From positions 14,200,348 through 14,264,347 of the forward strand of contig CAIIXF020000006.1 of the NCBI GenBank assembly GCA_903813345.2: 64,000 nucleotides of DNA. The letters are read 5' to 3'. Numbering within the stretch: position 1 is the stretch's first letter; every line of letters begins with the position of its first letter. Positions 1 through 11,331 of the stretch are shown piece by piece. Under the pieces are notes generated by a model. That model worked only from the letters and a program-made list of their open reading frames with translations. It was not told the DNA's origin and searched no databases. The position numbers were made by a program, and so were the translations under genes. Source of the stretch: Owenia fusiformis. Lineage: Eukaryota; Annelida; Polychaeta; Sabellida; Oweniidae.

Positions 1-152
1 AAAATTCTCTTTACAAGTCTTATATGCAAAAGTTCATAGATTCTCATAGGAATTAAAATAAATTTTCTTTTTGATTATTTAAAATGATATGAGAATTATA
101 TATATGAGCTGTTTGCAAAGACAAAAACATTCAAAAAATGTTTTTTGTGCAG

Positions 153-3100
153 GGTTGACTATTATTGACCCAGCTACAATTGAAAGGGTTCCACGACAAA
201 AGCGTGACCTTGAACCTAAGGCTCAGGTTGACCTTGGCTGCCCTAATGGGACAAAACAAGAGGGTGGGATATGTGTAGGTGTGTACTTTGTTTTATATCC
301 TGCGTTAATATATTACTTTGGTCAAGCAATTTCTTTGTCAAATTTTTGGAAGAAGATGAGGTAATGTTGAATATTCCTTAAATGGGAATGTACCCAACAC
401 ACAAATTATACACAAATGAAAATAATGAAGTATTTCAAACTCTGTTGTAGAAAAGATAAGGAATGAAACCATGCTTGATGACAGTGATATTTTTGAACTG
501 GATTCTCACACCTTTTTGCACAGCTTAGCCAACACACCATTACACACACAATGCATGGTTGTGTACTGGGAGGTTTTGGATACGGGGTTTATCTCGAGGG
601 AAATAGGTTTATCCACTGAGGGGCTGTAGGGATGGATGGAAATACACATATTTTCTGAGGGATAAATCCTGTATCCAAAACTGAGCATACATAACAGATG
701 TATCCCATACCTACTGTGGGTCTAAGTACATTGTACAGCTACTGAAATATCTATCCCATCCTTAGATACATTCTACATAGTTTCACATCATACCTATCCT
801 GCTTGTACTAAAATGCTCCAATATTTTATTTATTTATTAAATAACTTTTTACTGTCTTAATTAGGGTAGGAAATTTAACTTGATATTACTGCATGCAAAG
901 CTGAAGCAAAAGGCCAACATGAAACATTTTGTGCATGCATTTAATACTTGTATACTTTTCAGTTTCTAACATTTGCAATTGCACTGAGTAAGATGTGCAT
1001 AAAGGAGCATGTCAGTATTAGTACCTGTGATCAGTCAATGAGGTTGCATATCAGGGGTTATCCATTATCCAAAAATAGGTGAGACAAAATTCAAGCCAAT
1101 GTGAAGCCAAGGGAAGCCAAATGTTCAAGCCAAGGGAATGTACTTCTTTGGGCCATTATCTTCACAGTTTCAGTAAAGCCTTGTTGAAGTGTCTGCCTTG
1201 CCCTGCCTCATATATATATCTTTTATTGACTCTCTGATGTCATTACAATGACATATTAGTCACTAAAAACTACAATCTACAAAACTGAACTAAGACTAAA
1301 CTAACTATCGAATACAAAAATAAAGTTGTTGTCAAATACAATTCTAATTACATCATCAAATGTAAAATACAGAATACAAGATAATTGTAAAATACAAATA
1401 TAACTTGGCAGAAATTTAAATATCAGTGTGATGCATCGTTGACACATTAATCCAATTTTTTGAGTGAATGATAGATGAACTTTGCTAAATGTAAAATTAC
1501 ATAAGAATTTTTGTGAGACATTAGTTTTTTAAAAATAATGTCAGGACTGCCTACAAAATTAAATCGTGTAAGGGTGTCAAACAAAATTTTTCTTTCTGTA
1601 GTGTTTTTCTTACAAATCATGATGAAGTGTTGTTCATCTTCTAAATACCACAAATATTACATAAACGTTCATCTACAGGTTTTGGCTTTGGCTTCAAATG
1701 ACGACCAAGTTCTATATGTAACTTGTGGGAACTAAGCCTAAATCTCATATCTAGCTGTGCCTTTGCATATCATGTCAGATAATTTATTAAAATTATGCAA
1801 TCATTTTTATTGGAGCAGGCTATTTTATTGGACATGGGGCCACTTTTAAAGTTCAATAAGTCAAAATTGCATTGATTGCGCACAGGAAAAATACCTAAAT
1901 GAAATTCTGCATGCTTAACCCATTTTTCGATTTTGCCTGGCACAAGATTTATCACTCAATTTAGATTAGAATATTTTTCTTACCATTTTGTTACCTTTAT
2001 TTTCATCGGCAATTGCTATAGATGGACCAGCACAGGGTATTTTGTCTCAAGCAGTTACAAATTGAGGGTGCAATGGACATGCTTTGAAATCTCAATAAAA
2101 TTAATTTTTATGAGATTTTTTTAAATATTCTTCAATCTGATGAAAATATTTTAATTCTGTGTACATTTATACTAGAAAATGTAAAAAGTGACACATTCAG
2201 CAATATTTTTTCCAGCACATTTATCTTTTCTTGAACAAGTTAAATCCCCATCAACACAATGTAAAAAATGTAAAAGGTCAATTGTCAATCCTTGACCGCA
2301 AGCTTGGTTTAACAATGATCATTTTGATAAATTAAAGGGTGTGCTTCTGTATTTTATATTCAACCAACAAACGGGTACATTTTTCATTGCGATTGGGAGA
2401 TTGAGATTGATAAGATTAGAGTGCTTACTTGTCTCTGGTTGTTTTGAGGTTGATTTATATGAGAGTGCTTACTTGTCTCTGGTTGTTTTGAGGTTGATTA
2501 AGACAAGAGTGCTTACTTGTCTCTGGTTGTTTTGAGGTTGATTTATATGAAAGTGCTTACTTGTCTCTGGTTGTTTTGAGGTTGATTAAGACAAGAGTGC
2601 TTACTTGTCTCTGGGAGTTATGAGGTTGATAAGATGAGAGTGCTTACTTGTCTCTGGTTGTTTTGAGTTTGATTTATATGAGAGTGCTTACTTGTCTCTG
2701 GTAGTTATGATGTTGATAAGATGAGAGTGCTTACTTGTCTCTCTGGTTGTTTTGAGGTTGATTAAGATGAGAGTGCTTACTTGTCTCTGGTAAATATGAT
2801 GTTGATAAGATGAGAGTGCTTACTTGTCACTGGTATTTATGAGATTTGTTTATATGAGAGTGCTAACTTGTCGCTGGTTGTTGTGAGGTTGATTAAGATA
2901 AGAGTGCTTACTTGTCTCTGGTTGTTATGAGATTTGTTTATATGAGAGTGCTAACTTGTCGCTGGTTGTTATGAGGTTGATTAGATGAGAGTGCTAACTT
3001 GTCGCTGGTTGTTATGAGGTTGATTAGATGAAAGTGCTTACTTGTCTCTGGTTGTTTTGAGGTTGATTAAGACAAGAGTGCTTACTTGTCTCTGGTTGTT

Positions 3101-6100
3101 TTGAGGTTGATTTATATGAAAGTGCTTACTTGTCTCTGGTTGTTTTGAGTTTGATTTATATGAGAGTGCTTACTTGTCGCTGGTATTTATGATATTGATT
3201 TAGATAAGAGTGCTTACTTATCTCTTGTAGTAATGAGGTTGCTAAGATGAGAGTGCTTACTTGTCTCTCTGGTTGTTTTGAGGTTGATTTATATGAGAGT
3301 GCTTACCTGTCTCTGGTTGTTATGAGGTTGATAAGATGGGAGTGCTTACTTGTCTCTCTGGTTGTTTTGAGGTTGAGTTAGATGAGAGTGCTTACTTGTC
3401 TCTGGTTGTTTTGAGGTTGCTAAGATGGGAGTGCTTACTTGTCTCTCTGGTTGTTTTGAGGTTGATTTATATGAGAGTGCTTACTTGTCTCTGGTTGTTT
3501 TGAGGTTGATTAAGATGAGAATGCTTACTTGTCACTGGTATTTATGAGGTTGATTTAGATAAGAGTGCTTACTTATCTCTTGTAGTTATGAGGTTGCTAA
3601 GATGAGAGTGCTTACTTGTCTCTGGTTGTTTTGAGGTTGATTAAGATGAGAATGCTTACTTGTCACTGGTATTTATGAGGTTGATTTAGATAAGAGTGCT
3701 TACTTATCTCTTGTAGTTATGAGGTTGCTAAGATGAGATTGCTTACTTGTCTCTGGTACTTATGAGGTTGGTAAGATAAGAGTGCTTACTTGTCTGGTTG
3801 GTTTGAGGTTGATTTAGATGGGAGTGCTTACTTGTCTCTGGTTGTTATGAGGTTGAGTTAGATGAGAGTGCTTACTTGTCTCTGGTTGTTATGAGGTTGA
3901 GTTAGATGAGAGATTGCTTACTTGTCTCTGGTTGTTATGAGGTTGAGTTAGATGAGAGTGCTTACTTGTCTCTGGTTGTTATGAGGTTGAGTTAGATGAG
4001 AGTGCTTACTTGTCTCTTTGGTTGTTATGAGTTTTTCCACAAACTAGTTGGAGGATTATGGGTGAGATCTTCAGATTTAACAGCATTCAACACAACAGGA
4101 ATTGTCCAAAACTGAGCCATATGCAGTATAAGCCATCAACTCCAACCCTATTATGGTTACAAAAGAAAAGTTTGCATCCCAGGACATTTTATCCAGTGTG
4201 AGCAAAATTCCAATTTTCAGGTAGGTGCAGTCCTCATTCAAAAGATGCCCCCTTGCCCCCTTGCTTTTATGGTAAGTGGTTGTACATACATAATATTATA
4301 AAAACATTTAAAAATGCAAAGCTTCTTGTTCGTTTGTTACAGATATTGATGAGTGCATATCTAGAGGGCGTTGTCAACATGAGTGCACAAACACACAGGG
4401 CAGCTTTAAATGTTCCTGTCCTGCTGGCTACACACTGAGTAACAACAAACGAACTTGTCAAGGTAAGGAAGAGGGGGTAGAGTATATATTATGAGCCAAT
4501 ACTACAATGTCCAGTGAACTATTCAACAAACTTGACTATATGTATACATCATGTATGGGGAGATACAATATGTCAATAATACACAACTTGTGTGTCTTAA
4601 ATTGCCTTGTGACAAGGTAATTTAAGACACATATTACTGTTATCCTTTTCACTCGATATATAGTGTAGATTCACTGGGGATAGGAATGGGAAGGTGGTTA
4701 CGACACAATGTGATTTTTCAGTACTTGTACTGTGTTTCATATATCAATTAGATCCTTTTTGATCGACTAAATGCGAGTAGAAATGATTTTGATTTTCATC
4801 ATTTTATATTCAAAATGTAGTACTAGTATATGTGATATCATTTTTGAAATCTGCATACAGAATAACATCAAGAAAATAGTTTCATAGACTGTTTATAAAT
4901 TAGCTTTGAAATTTTAGTTTTCTTTGAAAATGTGACTTCCAGGTCAGGTATTGATTTCCAATAGAGGCCATGTTATAAAATCATGAAAAATAAATGTATT
5001 TTCTTCCATTGGATAGATATTATTTTCTTTTACTGCACATATTTTCAATTGTACAATTATCAAACTGAAAAAGGTTATATAAAAATTGATCCAATATTAT
5101 CTAATGAATATTGAAGTTGCGAGAGGAACTACTGTACCTTAGTAATTACACATGAGTGACATAGTATGTCAAAGTACAAAAGAAGAACACATATATATTT
5201 GAAAACAATTAAGATAATTAATCTGAGTTCTAGAATAAATGTATTGATGGTAATGAACTATAAAGTTAATAATGAAATTGAATAGTTGAATAGGCATTCG
5301 AGCATCAGAAATGGTCAAGCTTAATACTATTTTAATTATATATAATAGTGTATAAATGTTCTGGTATTGATTAATAAAATTTCAGTGCAAACATTCTTTA
5401 CCAGCATCTATATTTGTATTAATATTTTTTGATATACTTTTTATTATATATATTTCAGATATAAATGAATGCCAGACATTGGTCATAGACTGTGGTCCTA
5501 ACCAGATGATCTTTATTATTTCAGATATAAATGAATGCCAGACATTGGACATAGATTGTGGTCCTGACCAGATGTGCTTCAACAGAAGAGGGGACTTTGA
5601 GTGCATCAGTACTAAGTGTCCACCTAAATATGACAGAGACCCACTAACAGGGTAAGTAGGATATATAGCTACAGGGTAAGGAGATAAATATGGATGCTAC
5701 CAAGTAGCACTATTACAAGAACAAATGTAATATATTTTGATATTAAGTAACCTCCCCATTAAATTATGTAATGATGGAGAATTCATTAGAAAATTGATGA
5801 ACATTTTTTAATTTTTGTTTTATTTCAAGAAGAGAATAATAAAAGCGTATAAGAGGATCATTATCTTAAAATAATTTATATTTGACAATTCTACATCAAA
5901 ATGGTTTATGCTTATCCATGATATATTTGTAATTTGACCTACTTTTGCAATTTGTTCTACTTTTGCAATTTGACCTTCTTTTGCAGTTTGACCTCATTTT
6001 ACAACTTGACCTATTTTAAAAATGAGTATAACAAATCATAGAATACATGTAGTGGTATTTTTGTGGAAGTGAGTACATATAATCTAATTTCATTTTTCAG

Positions 6101-6479
6101 GTATTGTGTCCTTCCTTGCGATAGGTCAGATGTTCCATGTGGTCCTAATACAAAATATGCCGACGTACTTGAATTCCGTACGGTAGCATTACCCAATGGA
6201 ATCCCAGCCTACCAAGATCTCATACGACTCATAGCTTATAATCAATATGGCCGACAGCTTCCAAAAACTACATTTGTAATTATAGAAAATGACAAAGAAA
6301 TTCCTTTCAGTATTCGCATAGAGAAGGGCAAAGGGGTTGTGTACACATTAAAACCATTAGAAGAAAAGAAAAACTATAGGATAAAAGTACAAGCCAAGTC
6401 TTACGATGATGAAGAGCTTGACCTACAATATCAGATTACATTCTTAATCCATATTTCCGTGTCAGCGTATCCATATTAG
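153..6479 (+). CDS. Hemicentin/fibulin-like extracellular matrix protein, 3' end (partial)
   Basis: The last four exons of a secreted matrix protein: 153-278, 4343-4462, 5459 (or 5525)-5651 and 6101-6479 (stop TAG). All junctions are GT-AG and the phases agree (1, 1, 2). Exon 153-278 carries a possible furin-type site, RVPRQKR. Exon 4343-4462 is a calcium-binding EGF domain of exactly 40 codons: it opens DIDEC, has six cysteines and contains the NTQGSFKC hydroxylation-type motif. The next exon opens DINEC, has a CGPDQMCF core and ends near CPPKYDRDPLTG. The last exon begins YCVLPCDRSD and runs through a roughly 125-residue fibulin-type C-terminal module ending VSAYPY, a family-like terminus. 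Known of the family: hemicentins and fibulins assemble in basement membranes and elastic matrix. The 5' part lies outside the window, so hemicentin cannot be separated firmly from fibulin. Hemicentin is preferred from the YCVLPC...GPN linker and the terminal residues. A candidate poly(A) signal AATAAA is at 7332-7337. Confidence 0.85.
1205..1745 (-). mobile_element. Decayed LINE 3' end
   Basis: On the minus strand, 1745 to 1447 reads a typical LINE C-terminus. One frame gives DMRFRLSSHKLHIELGRH, then VDERLCNICG. After a frameshift near 1650 comes YLEDEQHFIMICKKN, ending in a stop at 1447. The pattern C-x2-C-G...EDEQHF...C is the C-terminal zinc-like motif found after many LINE reverse transcriptases. 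About 240 bases of AT-rich 3' sequence follow, ending near a TATATATA run at about 1210. The frameshift, and the absence of any upstream reverse transcriptase, mean this is a short dead fragment. It differs from the LINE at 24568-27326. Confidence 0.6.
2398..4037 (+). repeat. Minisatellite, ~42-45 bp unit, about 37 copies
   Basis: Tandem array with unit core GAGTGCTTACTTGTCTCTGG followed by TTGTTTTGAGGTTGATT and a short variable linker. Copies differ mainly in the linker (TATATGA, AAGACAA, AAGATGA) and in TTGTTTT versus TATTTAT. It lies wholly inside a hemicentin-like intron. Short open frames in it are repeat artefacts. Confidence 0.95.
4463..5458 (+). other. Intron of hemicentin-like gene
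   Basis: About 1 kb between two EGF exons: donor GGTAAGG at 4462, acceptor TTTCAG at 5458. AT-rich. I see no repeat or gene in it apart from a short imperfect hairpin near 4580-4630, where TGTGTCTTAAATTGCC is mirrored by AATTTAAGACACA. Confidence 0.7.
5443..5590 (+). repeat. 66-bp tandem duplication carrying a splice acceptor
   Basis: The sequence TTTATTAT...TTTCAG followed by the first ~50 bases of the EGF exon occurs twice, giving acceptors ending at 5458 and 5524. The exonic parts differ at only a few bases (for example TTGGTCATAGAC versus TTGGACATAGAT). The offset is 66 bases (22 codons), so either acceptor keeps the frame. Use of the distal acceptor gives a normal EGF start. Use of the proximal one inserts a second DINEC start plus MIFIIS, read from duplicated intron sequence. 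Confidence 0.9.
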
Positions 6480-6785
6480 GACATAAAGTTGGCACGCTGA
6501 TGGAGTTGTACCATATTAAATCATGTTGCTGTCATGGCACTATTGTCACATAGATTGTATTGTACAGTATTTACACAACATTGCATACCAAATTTTGTTT
6601 TATCATACAATTAACCTGTTGCCATAACAAATCCATTATGATTTTACTTTATTATAGTACTCTGTTGCTATGACAATAGTGTCTTCTCATACATGATCAC
6701 ACTGTAACCATTCAAATGATGTTTAACGATAGAACATCAAATCCTTTTGTCATGCCAATCATTTTTACCATCGTGTATTTAGAGC

Positions 6786-6904
6786 TTATGTCACTATCGT
6801 GGCATATATGCCCGAGGTCTCAGCGATATATGGCCCGACCTTGGGAGGGACATTGATCTCTGAGAACCGAGGGCATATGTGCCACGATGACGATAGTGAC
6901 ATAA
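6786..6904. repeat. Foldback (inverted-repeat) element
   Basis: The left arm begins TTATGTCACTATCGTGGCAT. The right arm is its imperfect reverse complement and ends CGATAGTGACATAA. Arms are about 38 and 45 bases and continue inward through CCCGAGG and CTCAG. The layout fits a small MITE. No transposase or target duplication was established. Confidence 0.75.
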
Positions 6905-9365
6905 ACGATTTATAACATACCTATGATGATGTAGACTGGTCAGAGAGTACCGTTTTCTTATAGAATTGACAAACAAATGGTTTGAAAATGATTGAAATGA
7001 GTTTAGAAAAATTGCTCGCGCAGTTTTATCTTCGATTGATTGGTTATGACGTCAGCGCCTTGACCAATCAGAAAGTTGGCGGGCACTGGCGCGAGCTTTT
7101 CAAAACGTACATTGGCCCGCTGTCTTGTGTATACTTTGCACTATACATCATCATAGCTATGTTATAAAAGTTCATATTATTCTGATGTGTCAATAGTGGT
7201 GTGCAGCATCTATGGTCTAGTCCAAACATTTGTAAATATATAAGTAAAAATACTGATGGCATTTACCGTATAGTATCCATGTTGGCCTAGAAACTTCATA
7301 GACTATGCTGCTTGGATCTCACCTATATTTAAATAAAACATGATGCTTTAATGTAGAAGTTTAGTTGAAGATGGTGCCTTTAACACAAAATTAAAATCAG
7401 GTGACGGTGGAAACAGTCAGAACGAAAGGGAGCTTGAGTTTCTATGTTGTATAAGTTAAAATACCACTCATATTTATGAATATAATGAGGATTAAATGAG
7501 GATGCCAAAAACATATTTTAAAATGGCGAGTAGGAAATACAGATATTACAATATATTTCTAATATTTTAGGAATATTTTAGGATTTTCGATCAAGAGAGC
7601 TTGTGTTTTTATATGACATAACTCATACTTGAAATACATAAGAGTACCAGACCATTTCTAATAGAATATATGTCCAAAATTAATTTTATAATTATCTAGC
7701 AGTGAGGATGTGATATGTGTTAAAATTGTGTTAATAAAAATAAATCAACGAGGCAACAATAATTATCGAGCCACTCCCAGTGATGCTTTGAAAGGGTTAA
7801 ATTACTGGTGTAAAATGTGAAAATAAAAATTGAATTGTAATATTTTGCTCATATTTAGTGCCAAAATAAAACGAGTTGTATTATTCAACTATCGCCATAT
7901 GATTTAACTCATGAATTTTGAGTGTGAAGAAGTTAGAATAAGCCCTTTCAGACATTTTCAGTCATAGTAAATTGAGATCATAAATTCAGAAAACAAATGT
8001 TCATTCATATTTGTAAAGATGTATTATTATTACATTGCATTACCATGACTTTTGCCAATTGGCATCAAAATTATAATTTATAATTTTTTGATACCCAATA
8101 CCCCAAATGTATTTTCTTTATGTGTTCACTGGAGGATATTCATGAAATAATTTTATTTGTAAGTTATTGATTTCTCTTACTGATTTTAATGATATTTTTT
8201 ATACAAAAGATGACATTTAAAAATCAATTTTATGAGAGATGTTTATTATTATTTGATTGATGGTGATTAACCTTCGCTTTTGTTGGATTAAAATTGTCGC
8301 TTTTATGATGATGAAAATTTGTTTTTAAATAGGTGAGTAAATGTAGTTATCGTTCAATCATGATGTTGTTTACCACTATATTGTTTACATTGTAAATTAT
8401 ATTGTTTATATTTTATTGTCAACTTAATGCCTTGTAGAGGTAGCTTTATATATGAAAATATGTACATAAACATTTTTGTATAGTTATCTCAAACATTAAT
8501 TATCAAATAAAAGTAATTATGGATTGAAACTATATGTTATGTGAAATATACAAATTAAATGATTAAGAGAGTTGAATGTAACATATTGTTTTAAGAGTTA
8601 ATTTACAGAAATGTCCCTTGTTTCTATGCACCTGCTCTTCCATAACTAAAGAGCTACCACCAGCAGAATTTTGCAAAAATAAATAATTAGTGGATTTTAG
8701 CCTTGAATTGATAAAACTGAGATTAAATGGTTTTAACATGTGAACGTAATATAATCATTTTCTAGATTTTTGAAAGAGTGATATACTAAGTGTAAGTTAA
8801 CATGAGAGCTTTTACTAGACAGTAACATATTTACTCAACATCTATCATGTCCATTTCATCACACTTCGAAAAATAAACAGTACCATGGGTACTGGTCTCA
8901 TAGATATCAATGTTAGAAACACCATGAAAATTCGAAAAATATTTGTTAAATCAAATAATACATGTTACAGTATCAACTTACATTTTGGAAGTTGAACATA
9001 AGCTATCAATCCATTTATGCCAAGATGTTTGACTTTACAAGCAGAAGAAAAGAATTGTTGGCAAAAATCAACAGATCTTAAAAACAAATTATGGAAAATC
9101 ACAATGTGACACCTAAATAGTATATTTTTTATCGGATGATCTGTAAAATGAAGCCCTCTGGTTGGTCAGTTTTTGTGCTGAACCAATCTCTATTGCTACT
9201 GAGATTGTCCCCATTGATCATTTCCGGAGCAATACAGAAAATATTGATATGGAGGGACAATGTCAGTTGCAATACAGAGAATACAGAATATTTCCCCGGG
9301 ATTGTCTCCTAAGTAAAATGTATTTGCCTAAGATCACACGATAAAAACGTTATATAGAATAATTC

Positions 9366-9421
9366 GAAGTGCAATGCAGGATATATTCTGCTCTCGAGCA
9401 GAATATCATGTATTGCACTTC
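9366..9421. repeat. Hairpin GAAGTGCAAT...ATTGCACTTC
   Basis: A 56-base near-perfect palindrome. The arms read GAAGTGCAATGCAGGATAT and its reverse complement, around CTCTCGAG. It is probably the core or end of a small inverted-repeat transposon. Function unknown. Confidence 0.7.
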
Positions 9422-10712
9422 AAATCATTGAATCATTGACGTGTAATGGACGTACATTGTACTTAATGAGGCATAAATGCCATTGGTCATTCAATATATG
9501 TACACACTGGACATAACAACTTTGATTCAATAACAAGAAAATAAAAAATAATATGAAGCTTCATTTCCAGAAATGCAATAGTACTATACATGTATGTACA
9601 GTCATTTGATATCCGAAACAAAATGGATGACTTAAAATAGTGGAGCCAGTTATAAGAGATCGGTGATATTTCAGACGATCCATGATACTCAGGATGCTAG
9701 TTCCCTTACATGTTCAATATAAAACTTAACACAATACATGGCCGTCAGATGGGGGGGGGGGGGCGATTTTTTTTCCATTGACTCATACACTTTGAAAGTG
9801 CCCAGAAAGCACCACATAGCATCTCAAAAGTGTAAAATTTTCTAGGGGGGGGGGGGGGGGTTCTCCTCACACACCCCACAAAACAATTGGGAATGTTTGG
9901 AAGTTGCATTTGTTAATTCTAAACACTTTAAAAGTGCCCATAATCACCAAGTGACATAATGAAATCATAAATAATTCTGACACTGCATCCCAAAAACTAA
10001 AGCATTTATTTACTCAAACACATTAGAAATGCTGCGAATTAACCAGACAGCATCTTGAATTAGTAAAATTTTCCTGTGCTGCCCACTCGCTCCTCTAAGA
10101 AAAAAATGATTAAAAAACAGAATTTCATTAAATTGATTCTATTGCCTTCTAGCACACCCTCCCTATTCCAATGTTTCTCCATATTGCTCGTACAATATCT
10201 AGTCTAAAAACAATAAAATACTACAAAATAGGCTGTGTGGCACATAGAGAGCAACTGACCCCGTCCCTCCCCTCTGACTTACGCGATTTGATTTACGCGG
10301 AAAAATTGACAATTTTATTCTCTCTTTATTAAAAACCGCACCCCCCCTTCGAGAAAAGTGTCTTACGGGCCTGCAATAAGACCATGGAAGTTTGAATGAA
10401 ATGATGTCTAGTTCTGTTTTCGCTCATATTAAACCCCCATGGTACGTTCAATAAAAGCCCATGAGTAGTTCCGAGAGAGTATGATCACTGGGAGTTTATT
10501 TGAATCAGAACACGCTTCCACGTTACTGTATTCCGTTATATAACAGAATTGCCTAACGAACTCAAGGTCACTAGTTTAACGGTTGTCATGGTGATGTCTG
10601 ACAATTGCAAAAAGTTTCATTAAAAATATGTTCATTTAGTGAGTTCGTATTCTTTAGATAGTTTTGTAGAAAATATTTTGCAATGTGTGAAAATAATTTA
10701 AGCCCAAGACTC

Positions 10713-10957
10713 CATGCATTGTGTAATGACCATTCCTTTTAGCAGAAACATATAAAACATGTTTTATATGTCTCTGCTTTAGGCGGTGTTTCCTAGGTCC
10801 CAGATGATTACCCTGCGTGCAGAGTCTACATAAACTACAGACGAAGCTCTCTTTTAAGAAGTGTAGTCAAACGAATGCAAAGGATACCAGATGATCCACA
10901 TCTCGTGCAAATTTTGGAAAACAACACCTTCAAGGAATGGTCATTCCACATTGCACT
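10713..10957. repeat. Foldback element of ~245 bp
   Basis: Outer arms CATTGTGTAATGACCATTCC and GGAATGGTCATTCCACATTG are inverted repeats. A second nested palindrome, AGCAGAAACATATAAAACAT with its complement, lies at 10742-10782. The structure resembles a MITE. No flanking duplication was confirmed. Confidence 0.65.
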
Positions 10958-11278
10958 TAATTAGTACATTTGATGTGAATAGCATATGCTATTTTTGAGA
11001 CATTTGTTCTCAACATGTAAAGTTCCAAGTAAAAGTATATTAAAGGTTAAAGAATGTACAATCTGACAATTTACCCATCCTTGAAGCAAGGGTATAGTAT
11101 TTATATATAAATAAAAAGCAGGATGAAGGATGAATTCACCTACAAAGTCATTTACTCAAACGCGTTTCTGTGTTAAACTAAGAATATACTTCTTATGGCC
11201 TTATCGTATTTGCTTTTCATTCAAGAGTATATTCCTACTGTATTATATCCAGTAAAAACTATAAGTTAAATTCAGCAT

Positions 11279-11284
11279 TATAAA
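11279..11284 (+). promoter_or_regulatory. Candidate TATA box of the tyrosinase gene
   Basis: TATAAA lies 48 bases before the tyrosinase ATG (11332), which would put the start site near 11310 with a very short 5' leader. The region is AT-rich, so a chance match is possible. Confidence 0.4.
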
Positions 11285-11331
11285 CGGACTCTGGAGCAGT
11301 AAGACGGCGATTTTTTAAATATCAAAGGAAA

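Larger units (their letters stand above)
279..4342 (+). other. Intron of hemicentin-like gene
   Basis: An intron of about 4 kb between the furin-site exon and the EGF exon. It holds a decayed LINE tail (about 1205-1745, minus strand) and a long minisatellite (about 2398-4037). The rest is AT-rich sequence in which I see no exon-like open frame with splice signals. Confidence 0.7.
6480..11331. other. Intergenic region after the hemicentin-like gene
   Basis: 4.9 kb that includes the hemicentin-like 3' UTR (end uncertain). No coding exon was recognised. It contains foldback repeats at 6786-6904, 9366-9421 and 10713-10957, and two long G-runs at about 9750-9763 and 9845-9860. These G-runs sit in a stretch (about 9740-10380) that looks like degraded transposon sequence. 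Otherwise it is AT-rich without recognised features. Confidence 0.6.

Noticed and set aside
9740-10380. Possible complete transposon with G-runs
   Set aside because: It looks repeat-derived (G-runs, paired TTTGAAAGTGCCCA-type segments), but I could not define ends or a coding part.
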